The position numbers and the translations under genes were made by a program. Shown one piece after another: positions 36,022-47,600 of a stretch of DNA of 64,000 nt. Within the stretch, counting starts at the first letter, position 1; each line of letters opens with the position of its first letter. The notes below the pieces were generated by a model. That model was not told the origin of the DNA. It saw nothing but the letters and a program-made list of their open reading frames with translations, and did not search any database. Origin of the DNA: Marthasterias glacialis (lineage: Eukaryota; Echinodermata; Asteroidea; Forcipulatida; Asteriidae); the NCBI GenBank assembly GCA_911728455.2, contig OU452221.1, positions 5,732,290 to 5,796,289 of the forward strand, in the 5' to 3' direction.

Positions 36022-37279
36022 CTACATTTTCGCAAACAAAGAACGCATAGAAATAAACAAGTACTCAATATTATATTAATCAGAAAAATCTTGGTTTTGA
36101 TTTTTGTTATTTTTTTGTTTGTTTAATGTACAGAATAACACTGTTGGTAACCAACAGCGAAAATAAGGTAGATTTTGATGGGGAACAAGGGGGTGCACTC
36201 TTGTTTAAAGGGGTCACTTCTGGCCCATTTGCATTTTTCTCAAACAGGTCTATTGTGATGTCTTGTTTATATTGTTCACTTTTTTGGTAAGATAATCTGA
36301 CATGGAGGTGAAAACAAATACATAACTGTCTGCATGAGAAAGTAGAAAAAGTTTAAAACTTGCTACCTAAATGGTTACATATAACACTTTATTCTAGTCA
36401 TTTTTTATCTACCAGATTTCAAATGGTGGTGGGGTGGGGGCACAGGGGCTACAGGAGCTACGGGGACCACGAGGGGGAAGGGAAGGGGAAGGGAAGGGGC
36501 AGGCGAATGGGAAGGGCAACGGATGGGGAGCTTGGACATCTAGTTGGAGGAACGTACTCCCAGCACCCCCCTTAAGAACGCCATTGTTGATACTATCTGG
36601 CTTTTGTGTATCGGAAAATTTAGCTGGGATGTAATTTCTAAACGGTGTTATGTCGTTATCGTAAATAGGGCTTAATCTATAGGGACAGGTTTTTTTTCCT
36701 GCTCAGACAGCAACCACATACATTTTGTGAACTTTTTTGGATTTATTAAGCCATTTTTAAAGATTTTATTCTAATTTCATCCTTATTGCATTGCTCTCTT
36801 AAAGTTTTCGATTGAAATTTACTCTATTATATTGAAACTAGGGACAAACTTCAAAAGATTTGTCCCTGGCCTCATTCGAAAAGAGTGAGTTTCAGTCTAA
36901 TGAGAGTGGTTTTCAATCTAACTATTTAAGAGAGTGGTATGGTATAGTTGCATTGATTTGGTATAGTTTGGTATATAGTTGAAATCAGTTTCAATCAGTT
37001 GTTATGAATTTCTTTTAATGGGCCTGGTGGTGTGAGGCTCTTATTTTATCTGCCGAACATATTTGCCGAAACTGGTGATCGGGACGTTGTGAAAAATAAG
37101 TAGTTAAAGACAGTGGCTTAAATTCAAACAAAAGCTTCTTTGTTTTTTCATTTTGGAATCTCAACGTAGCATTTTTAGTCGCTAGTTGTGAATATCAGTT
37201 ATTCCATGAGCTATACAATTTATACATGGTGTTATTTCAGAGTGTAGTTTTTTTTTAATAAGTTAAAGGTCTCTTGTTA
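36022..37279. other. Gene A intron 2, no gene seen
   Basis: Purine-rich GGGAAGGGGAAGG repeat at 36440-36520. Nothing else that I can support. Confidence 0.4.
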
Positions 37280-37912
37280 TTTTACCAGAATTCATAAACA
37301 CAAGTCCACATGAGATGCACATCACAGACTTCATAAAAGTTGGAAATAATCCGACATTTCATGTGATTAGCTTAAATATTACTCTCCACAATACACACTC
37401 ATTGGTATGCAAACACGGTCCTTTGTGACATACACTGTGTGGACACTGTGTGTCATCGTGCAGTTAAGAACAAAAAATCTTTAAAACCACCGCCATTTTT
37501 GAGAGCTGGTTTTTGGACATCCGATCCCTTTAATAAATTACTCTGTTCTGAGCTTTTCAATGCTGTAAAGAAAATGCTTCTTTTTGTTTAGTAAAACGAG
37601 AATATAATATATAACTCGTGAAAACACTGTGTGGACGTATGTAAGTCCACACAGTGTTTCAAGTTCCTACACAGTGTGGTCATGTTTTGTTCTCAGGTCC
37701 ACACTTCATTTGTAGCGCTTAAACAACATGTTTGGTATAAGATGATAACTTAACAAAATTTGAACAAGTAGGCCTACAATAATTACATTTTTGTTTTAAC
37801 TCTTATCCATTAGAGCTTGAAGGGGGCATGAGGATACAGGCCCTGCAAGCCCCCGGTAGGGACTTCCGGAGTGTATGAGTGGCTGCCAAGAGCATTCCCT
37901 CATGGTACCATG
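37280..37912 (-). pseudogene. Partial duplicate of the 3' end of the gene A membrane exon
   Basis: The stretch 37797-37912 repeats 38165-38285 (GAGCTTGAAGGGGGCATGA, CCCCGGTAGGGACTTCCGG, GTGGCTGCCAAGAGCATTCC), and 37280-37400 repeats the intron at 37990-38060. The copied exon end keeps a potential donor (CTCTTATCCA where unit A has CTCTTACCCA; the minus-strand GT has become AT), so it is probably unused. A local tandem duplication. A 17-bp perfect hairpin ACTGTGTGGAC/GTCCACACAGT lies at 37623-37659. Confidence 0.65.
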
Positions 37913-38186
37913 ATTATTGTAATGATGACGTCAGGTGAATTGGGTCAAAAGGCTAGTTTGTAACAGGCTAACATTTCTGTTAATTTTTTCCAGAATTCAT
38001 AAAGTCCACGAGAGATAAGATAATCCCACAACATTCATTGCGACTGGCCTAAATATTACTCTCCACAACACAATACACGCTCACACTGATGAGCACAAAA
38101 TGTCTGCACTTGGTCTAAGATGATAACTTCACAAAATCTGAATAAGTACAGATTTCAAATAATTGCTTTTTGGTTTTAACTCTTAC

Positions 38187-39399
38187 CCATTGGAGCTTGA
38201 AGGGGGCATGATGACAAAAGCCGTACAAGCCCCCGGTAGGGACTTCCGGAGTGTATCAGTGGCTGCCAAGAGCATTCCCTCGATAAGAAGTACTATCAAC
38301 CAGCTTGCTGCAAGTGCCGCCTTTTCATCCTTGTGCCACAGTGGCACTCCACTTGGAATCACCAATGTGACTATACCAAGAAACAAAGTGGAGCCAAATG
38401 TATAGATAATGAGACAGTGGGTTAACTGAGCTTGTAAACGCATCCCCTTCGTTGCCATCATCTTGTCGATACTAGAGTTGGCCAGGACTTGGTAGGCCTT
38501 ACTGCACTCTGACATTTTGTTGGAAAAATCCCAGCACAAATGAATGAAATATGAATGGAAGGCAATCCACGTTGAAAGTAATACAACACAGAGGATGATC
38601 CAGTACCATTGATTATGGTACATGGCAGAAACACCAGCATGAAAAAGAAAGATAACCCCCAAAACAATGAAAATCAATATGAACATCTTTTGTAAACATC
38701 CATAGATTCTGAACACACTGTTCAATTTCTCTCCGAAGGATATGTTGCTGAAGAATAAATCAAAGACTGGCTTAATGAACAGACGACCTGCAAAGCATCC
38801 CAATGCAACACCATAGATAGGCACATCCACAGTGCTGAAAAACAGCACTTGACAAACAGCGAATGAAAACAAAATGACACAGACAAAGAGTTTGGAAATG
38901 GAAGTCACAAGTCTGAGTGCAACAACAATAAGAACAAAGGAAACGAAAATCAAGAATAGAGCATATTTGGAAAACAATGCCTGGTCACTCGGCAAAAACG
39001 CAAATCCTGTCACTGAGAACCCAACAAGCTGCAACACCTCAGTCCAAGTCACTGGACTGGGGGAGTATTTAATCAATCCATTGCATTGCTGCACTATCAA
39101 CCAGATGGCTTTGGTACCAATGCTTATAAGTAGCATACTTGTCACAGCTATAGCAACACCATTCTGGACGGCACTGGTATCTACAAAGGACACCAGACCA
39201 AGAACACAGCTACACCATAGACGAGTGCAGGTTATGATGAAAATCAAGGGTTTGACTGTGCTTTTGGAATCACAACAGCACATTAGGCAGATCGAGACAA
39301 CGATCAGCAATGCCGCAATCAAAACCACAATACCAAAGACTAATAGACTGATGATGGAGGAATACAATAGAACACACAAGATGAACACCAAGGTAACTA
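38187..39399 (-). CDS. TMEM168-like gene A, membrane exon (main part)
   Basis: Continues the exon that starts at 51397 and is cut by the transposon at 39400-51325. It encodes about 404 residues with roughly eleven hydrophobic segments and the family motifs TCTRLWCSCVLGLVSFVDTS, WTEVLQLVGFSVTGFAFLP, ALGCFAGRLFIKPVFDLFF and MMATKGMRLQ (vertebrate counterpart IMASKGMR). It ends at a donor AATGG|GTAAGA (38187/38186) in phase 2, joining the middle exon in frame. Without the transposon and one TA copy, the three exons of gene A sum to 2028 bp (675 codons plus stop), with no internal stop seen. The insertion is therefore the only obvious lesion. The 177-codon plus-strand frame here is an antisense shadow. 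Confidence 0.85.
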
Positions 39400-41600
39400 C
39401 ACTGTAAAAAAGTTGGGTAAAAAAAGTTGGGTAATCCCATTTTACTAAGCAGTTGGTCGGTGATTGTACAACTGTTGGTAATTTTGTTTAGAAATTACCC
39501 AATACTGTGTTTTTAGAGTTGGGCAAAGAAATTTTACCGGAAATTGGGCAAATATACCCAAACAGTTGGGTAGCAAGTGAATTCCAATTAAGTTGGTCAA
39601 AACTTAGCTGCTAATTGGGAGGTTAACAACACTAGAAAATGGGCAGTTGTTTTTTTACCAACATTGGTGTAGTCTTATTCAACTACTGGTTATAAAATGC
39701 CCAACGAAATTCCACTGTAAAACAGTTGGGTACAAAAAAGTTGGGCAATCCCATTTGACCAATCAGTTGGTCGGTGATTGTACAACTGTTGGTAATTTTG
39801 TTTACAAATTACCCAATACTGTGTTTTTAGAGTTGGGCAAAGAAATTTTACCGGAAATTGGGTAAATATACCCTAACAGTTGGATAGCAAGTGAATTCCA
39901 AATAAGTTGGTTAAAACTTATAGCTGCTAAATCGGAGGTTAAAAACACTGAAAAATGGGCAGTTGTTTTTTTACCAACAATTGGTGTAGGTCTTACACAA
40001 CTGATGGTTATAAAAATGCCCAAATAAATTCCCGTGACAATGGGCAAATGGATTTAACCATAAATTGGTAAAATTGTATTATAGCTGTTGGGTAACAGGT
40101 GATGTTTAAAAACGTTGGTTGAAATTTGACATTATTTGGGTGGCCAACAACATGAAAAGATGCTCATTTTAAATTTAACCAATGATAGGTCCACCTTTAT
40201 CCAACTCACTGGTTATAAATTGCTCAAAAAAATTGCTTTGACCTCGGCAAAAGGATTTGACCACAATTTTGTAAAAATTATCTTGACTATTGGGTAACAA
40301 ATTATGTCCAAAGAAATTTGTTAAAATTTAACTTCAATCGAACAAAACTGCACTGGGGCAACTTTATTTGAAATAACAATTTCTGTTGTTGTTAAAAACG
40401 GCATGTTGGCTTTATGCAATTTAGCTGAGAGTCAATAACTTATTTGGGGTTCAGAGATGGGTGCAAACAAATTGGGCAAATGCGGTTTTGATAATTTTAG
40501 TAACACAATAGGCCTACCCAATCGACTAGAAAGTTGGGCAAATTGACAACAACATGACTTAAATGTGGGTGTTGGGATGGGACGACCGTGAGTGTAATTA
40601 AGCCTACTATTGTATTTATAACAGAAAGAAAATAACAACATCTGTTGCAAGACATTTGACATTTAACTGAACAGAAGATTCCCGCCACCCCCCCCCCCCC
40701 CGCCTCCTCCGAGGAGAGTCCATGAAAAAAAATATACAAGCACAAATCATGGGTTATATACGACCATTTATTTTGTAAACAAGTTGGGCGAAAGCGGCAT
40801 GGTTGGTTTGGCAGGCAGGGCGTGCGCGCTTGGACATGTATGTTTGTTGTGATGTGCAACACGCAGCTGAGATCAGCGATGACAAGAAACACCTACTCTC
40901 ATCGAGCACCGTGAAGAATGGCTACCACTGACTTGAATAAAAGGTCCTTGGCAGATATTTTGAATGCATGGGGAGTGCCCGAACTCTTCAATCACTTTCA
41001 AGGTAAGAAGTCACGGTTTGCTGGGATTATTTTTTCATGTAGAAAATGTGAAGATGTGATTTGTAAACATCGTCCTGTCAAATGCCAGCACGTATAGCGT
41101 GTGTACATGAACAATGGCGGTGTGGTGTAGAACACGTTGAACTTAAAATCGTTTGTATACATGCTGTAGTTGTGTTGCCTCGAGAGCTATTAGCAGATCA
41201 GGGGGTTTGTACATCCCTGATCTGTATACTCACGAGCCTTGAATTAGAACAGAAGGGTACTGAATAAATGGTTTAAAAACCGTAATAAATGTGGTGAGGC
41301 TAGGCCATAGTACATTTTGTACAAGAAATCTGTAGATCAGAAAAAGTTTTGGGAAAATTAACTTAACAGTTTAGAGCTCATAACATTTTATGAAATGTTG
41401 GTTGAACTTTTCCTTGTAATTGGGAGTTTCACAAAAATAAACTGATGGGCATTGGGCAATACCATGCAATTTAACCAATTTATTTGGCTTCCTTTATTCA
41501 ACTATTGGTTATAAATTTCCCAATATATTGTCTTAAGTTGTATAAGTTGGTTTCACCAGAGTTTGGATAAAAGTTAACCTAACAATTGGGTAATTAACAC
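39400..41600. repeat. Left subterminal repeat region of the transposon
   Basis: Dozens of GTTGGGTAA, GTTGGGCAA, CCAACWNTTGG-like and AACTGTTGGT motifs in both orientations. The first 313 bp are tandemly duplicated: CACTGTAAAA-type termini occur at 39400 and again at 39713, each followed by the same order of motifs (CAGTTGGTCGGTGATTGTAC, TACTGTGTTTTTAGAGTTGG). Density falls after about 40600, with a second cluster at 41400-41600. Confidence 0.85.
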
Positions 41601-44600
41601 ACATTTCTAAAACGTTACGTGATTTTTTCTTCTTATTCATCCCGAAAGTGCTTGTCTACCACCATGCAACATTTACCTAATGTAGTTAGATATATTTGTA
41701 TGGGGCAACTATGACTCTTCTATGGGGCAACTATGACTCATGAGATTCTTTAGTTTAAATATCCTCCATGGTTTAATTGAGTCTATATCTAGCAAGGACA
41801 AGGTTCGGAGCATAACTGTGCCTAATGGAAAGGTTTAAGGGTTTTTCCCCTCTTTTTATTTATTAATTTTTCTCTTTTCTTAACTTTCGAATGCCTCATG
41901 CCGCGCAGACGCTAAATTTATAATAAAACTGTTTTTAATGGATTTGTTTACATGTAAGCAGTGAATGAATTTAAAAGGTGTATTTGTTGTTGATTATTTG
42001 TGTATGTAGATGAGCACATAGACATCGAAACCCTGCACTTGCTTGATGAGAGATCGATTGAGCAACTTATCCCTAAAATTGGAGCAAGGCTGAAGTTTTT
42101 ACATGGGTGGAAAAGAGAAGTAAGTTGCTCTTTGCTCTAGTTTCATGTCAAAATGGAGTACACTTGTTTTAAGTGTTTGGCTCTTATTAAGGGAGGAGTT
42201 AAACATTTGTTTAGTCACCTAAAGTTTATTCATGGTCTTACATCTGGAAGTAAACAAAATATAATGTGCATCCAAGATGGCTGCACCGAGATATTTTCAT
42301 ACTGCTCTAGTTATAAAAGGCACATAATTGCCAAACATACCAAAGGTCAACAACCAAAATCACTTGAATGTGCACCTCAGAGTGATTTAGCTCAAGAAAT
42401 GGTTCAGGATACAGTAAGTGAAAGTGAGGAAAATGAAGAACCCACAGAGGATTATCACATAGGTCACATAGATATTGTCACACAGGTTGAGAAATTTGTG
42501 GCTAAAATGATGTGTTCCTCAGTTCCATCCTCTTTTATTCAAAACATCATAAAAGAGGTAGAGGAATTATTTCAAGCCATTGCTGAGAATCTTGACAGGA
42601 CAATAATTGCCATAAAAAACAGCATTGGGGATGCTTCTCTTATTTGTTTGGAGGAGCTTCATCAGTTACTACAGTCACTTAGAACATGTTTCAATGGATT
42701 GAGAACACGGCATCAACAACAAGCACACCAGAAAGAAACTTATGCCATGATCCCTCCTGAGGAAATAATTGTGGGTAAAACATTTGTCACTCAGACAGAT
42801 AAATGCACTGGAAATGTCAAGCAAGTTGAACGCAAAGATACTTACCAATATGTTTCAATCGGAAAAAACCTTCAAAGGTTTCTTCAGCAACCAGGCGTTT
42901 TGCAAATGATCATGGAAAAAGGACCATCAAGGAATGAAAATATGCTAGAGTCATATAGGGATGGCCTCCTATATAAAAAGCAGGACACGGAAAGAAAAGA
43001 CAGTTTTACTTTGCCAATTGTTTTGTACAATGATGCTTATGAAACTGCAAACCCTTTAGGATCCCGCAGAGGAGTCCATAAATTAAGTGGTTTCTACAGT
43101 AATGTTCTCAGCCTTCCTGCAAAACATCAATCATCGTTGCAGAATATCATGCTTGTAGCTTGTGCTAAAACAACTGTTATAAGCAAATACGGCATTGACA
43201 AAATCCTGTCTCGAGTTGTTAAAGACATGAACAGTCTGCAAAAGTCTTTAATTGAGGTATCAAATGAAGGTGTAACACTAAATGTTAGACCAGTTCTGTT
43301 CCAGGTTATCGGTGATAACTTAGGGTTGCATGAGCTTCTTGGCTATGCAGGTAGCTTCTCAGCTAATTACCCGTGTCGTTTCTGCAAGGCTTCCAAGGAA
43401 ATCATTGCTAATCAAACTGTAGAAGACAGACATCTGGTTAGGACAAAGGAGAATTATGGAATAGATGCTGCCCAGAACAATTTCAGTGCCACTGGTGTGA
43501 AAAGGGTTCCAGTACTTAATCAACTAACTGATTATCATGTGACTGATAACCTTGCCCCCGACATAATGCATGACTTGTTGGAAGGTGTTTTGCCTCTTGA
43601 GATGAAGATGACAGTGAGTTCCTTAATTTCAGAGGGTTGCTTCACACTAGTCGATTTAAACAACCGAATAAGTGCATTCAATTATGGAGTCATTGATAAA
43701 AAAAATAAACCCAGTCCAATCACTCAGGCAGCTTTAAACAATCCAGGTGGTTCAAGCGGTCAGAAAGCCGCACAGATGATGTGTTTAGCTGTGTATCTAC
43801 CACTTATAATTGCTGATAGAGTTAATGAAGACTCAGAAATATGGGATGTGTACTTGCAGCTATTAGACATTTATAAGATAGTTACATCTCGCAGTATCAG
43901 CAAAGCAGCTACGTATTCTCTGAAACACAAGATTCGTGATCACCATGAGCTCTTCCTAAAAGTACACCATCAAAGGCATCTAACACCAAAGCAGCACTTC
44001 GTGGTGCATTACCCAAGACTCATAAGAAACCTTGGTCCATTAATCCAGTATTCCAGTATGCGATACGAAGCGAAACATCGACAGTTTAAGAAATGGGCAT
44101 CTGTCTGTAATAATTTTAAAAACATTGCAAAGACAGTTGCAGTCAGACATCAACAAGCCCAATGCACCAGTGGATTTTTCTCATCTAAGGGAATACTCAC
44201 AAGTGGTGTTGATATTCAGTATCAGGTACCCATCCTTGTGTCGTCTTTAGAGGAAGATGTAAATGATGTAGTTTGTGCTTCTCTCGGTTGTTCTGAAGAT
44301 TCTGTGATAGCAGTAGCAAGTCAGGCTGACATCGAAGGCTACAAGCTGAAGCCAAATAGCTTGGTGCTAACTAACTGGAGTGATGACGGGCCACAGTTTG
44401 GTCAAGTTAAGCGACTTGTTATTTTTGCTGGTGATCTCTATTTGGTTTTGAGCTCATGGTATGTGACTTCATATAATAGGCACTACCATGCTTACACTGT
44501 GCAAGAGAAGGACAACAGCATCTTCATGACACAGCCACATAAACTTCATGATTTTCGGCCTCATCATCTTTGTCAATGCCACAACAAGCATGATGTCTCA

Positions 44601-47600
44601 TGTTATGTTGCTGTACCATATAACTTGGTTTAGCTAACAAACGAAAAAGTCACATAAAGTCTGTTATTTCCAGAACTAACAACAAAAAAGTTTGTTGCTG
44701 ATCAGTTTCAGAAGCAGGAGGAAATCCCCAACATTGATGACATCGATGATCTGTTCAATGTGTCTGGAGAAAGCTCCCAACGATCATCATGGCAAGATTT
44801 TTCTGAGTCAAGTTCTACTTCTACCACAACATGTTTACCAAGAAAAAGGAAACATGTAGACGAGTTGGTAAGTGGGGTCGATGTGGTGGCATTACAGTTT
44901 TAAAGCAATTTGTGTACATTCTGGAAGATGATGGCACATTGTATTTTGCCATTAACACATTCAAAACTTGCATTAAGGTAACAGTCAATGTTATTTATTC
45001 TCCGAAAAAAAAGCACGAACACAAATTGTGATAAAGTTTTAACAGATTAGTTTTATTTGGAAAACTAGATAATCATCAAGTTTCTTTCTAAAACTTTCTT
45101 GATAGCTTGGACCAATACGAAAAAAAGGAAGAACGTGCTCTTGAATTGTAGCCTGATGTTTATGACCTTCATACATTTGCTTTTCTACAGAACGCAGAAC
45201 AGATTCTTGACAAATCTGTATCAGGGAGGCTCCTTTTGACAAACCTAAAGAAGAACAGGTGCTTGACCAAACAGGCAAGATGTAAGATGACTGCCATCAT
45301 GGTGACTTACATGATAGAAACGTTTGGCTTAAAGTAAGTAATGGTATTAAAGCTATTTTGTTTAAATGTTTGATCTAGACAGGACAGATAACATAAATCT
45401 AATAACAAAATATGTATTTCTTTATTTCAATAAAAAATATTAATTAAAAGCTAATAAGTAAACAATGAAGTAAAAAGTAATACATGCAGAAACTGAGAAA
45501 AAGAATGGTAACAATAGCAACAATACCATTGTTTATCATAAACAGTAGTGCATAAGGATACTAGTTCGGCCTTTTCAAACTCACCTTAATTTATGCACTC
45601 TGGGCAACAAACATTTCCTTGTGGGTATACCTTTTTCCTTTGTTTATTTTATCAACACCTTTCTTTAAAAATAATCTTGTGGGGTACAAGAAATACATAA
45701 TTATAGGCCTACAAAGATTCCTTCTCCATTTTCTATCATATTGTCTTAGGCCCTATAAGGAACTTTGTGAATGCCAACATGTTTGTTATGTGGTTTTATT
45801 GGTTTTGTGTATCATTGCTAGTGGATAAAACTGAAATTAACACACTTTGTTACATTCCCCCTATTTCTGTCAGGCCAAGTGCTGATGAAAAGCGAATGGT
45901 GGCCTTAAGCATCATTGATGCATTCCCATGTCTGAAGGACACAGAAGGAACAGGATATGTAAGTCTTAAGCATGCTTATCCTATTTGAAGTCCTATCTGT
46001 TATGTTGTACACATTTTTTTTCTGTATCATCTTTGTTTATCATTCTCAAATGTATTTTAAGTTTTTATTGTTGGAACAAACTGTAGCTTTCAAACTCAGC
46101 CCCCTAGACTAAAATTCTACTGCACAATGGTCATGGTGCTCCATCCAGCACATTGGATCTGTGTCACTGAAACACAGTGATGCCTATTTTCACCTCCTTA
46201 ACTTCTATAAAGATCTTGAGTAAGAACAAAATGGGGGTATTGTTTCTTGTATAACTGCAAGAGAGAGTGGACACGTTTTTCTGTGTGATTATTTAAATCC
46301 TGATACCATGACATAGTAAATACCCTATAGTGAGCACTGACAATTCCCAAAATAATTACTATTTTGTGGCCTAAATTATTTTAGAGAAGTTGTTTGGCCA
46401 CATCCATATTGACCATGATGATAATTCTTCAAATTAATCATCTGTTTATCTTGTATTCTTAACCTTTTTAGTCACTCTTGTCATAAAAATCACTGCTGCA
46501 AATTTCTATTGTAGGATGCCTGGTATACAAAAGGAGCCCGAAACCGGCCTGCCACTGGATACTTGGAGGAAAGACTGCGCTACATTCGTAAGACCATGAT
46601 GAAAGCACAACCTTCAGTTCCTGAGACTGATGATGAAGATATTCCACGAAGTACTCAAGGTATAAAATCTTGTTCTTAAATGACAGTGTAATGATGAATG
46701 TATTTGAAGAGAACTGTAGTCATTTTTAAACGCATTGTATTTTCAGTTAAAGGAACTTTATATGTACATTAATTCATTTCAAAAGGGACATCCCAATTTG
46801 AAATATCTGGCCAGACACATTTTGAAGTTTAAATTTTATGATCAACTTGGAGAAATAAATAAGGTTATTTAAAATTAAGACACTAGTTTGTATAAGTTGT
46901 GTTTTTTTCTAGCTACCAGCGTCGCAAGCTCATCATCAGAAGATGAAGAGGAGGTCGATGAGATGATTCATTGGATGAAAGAGAACCATGAGCCAGAGGG
47001 AAAAATCAAGGACTTCATGGCAAAGACGGCACAGCATAGGAAAAACCTCATCTATGAAGACTTGCTGTCAGTGGGTGAAGTAGTACAGGAGTTCCCTCGA
47101 GTTTTCGACCCCGGTATGGTAAGACGCCTTTATATTTTCTTCAAGGGACAAAAAATTGACATGATGGCACTAATTTGAATAAAGTGCATATAATGTGTTC
47201 ATGTGACCATGAAGTAGATTTTATAATGTTTGTATCACTGGACATGTTTTGACCAAGATTAATAAATGGGTTAAACCTGTTGTTAAATATTGCAATCAGT
47301 TCAACAATCAGTGATAATAATGTTGGAAAATGTTTTCATTTCCCTCCCCTTTTTTAGGTAAATGTCAAAAAGGTTTCACTTTGTTAATCACTCTCTGTTG
47401 GATATTTTTATGTGCTACCTGTGGCTTCAATCATTCAGAGTGAAAACTAATACTAAGGACATACATGTATTATTGTCTTCTTTTAGATACAGCAAGATTT
47501 TAAACTTACGCACTTTGTTGATGCTGATGACAAGCTATCTAGGAGATGGGAAGGCTTCACTGATTCTATCATTAAGTATGCATCAGTCATGAACTCGTCA

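Noticed and set aside
36420..36640. Gly/Arg-rich frames
   Set aside because: They are encoded by a purine-rich GGGAAGGGG simple repeat in an intron.
42120..42140. A 21-nt intron joining the SAM exon directly to the transposase frame
   Set aside because: Far below the size that animal spliceosomes handle; alternative use of the two sites is more likely.
44674..44690. The acceptor at 44673 as the start of SAM-gene exon 3
   Set aside because: It has the better pyrimidine tract but shifts the frame relative to exon 2; 44691 keeps it open. Left as an uncertainty in the gene model.
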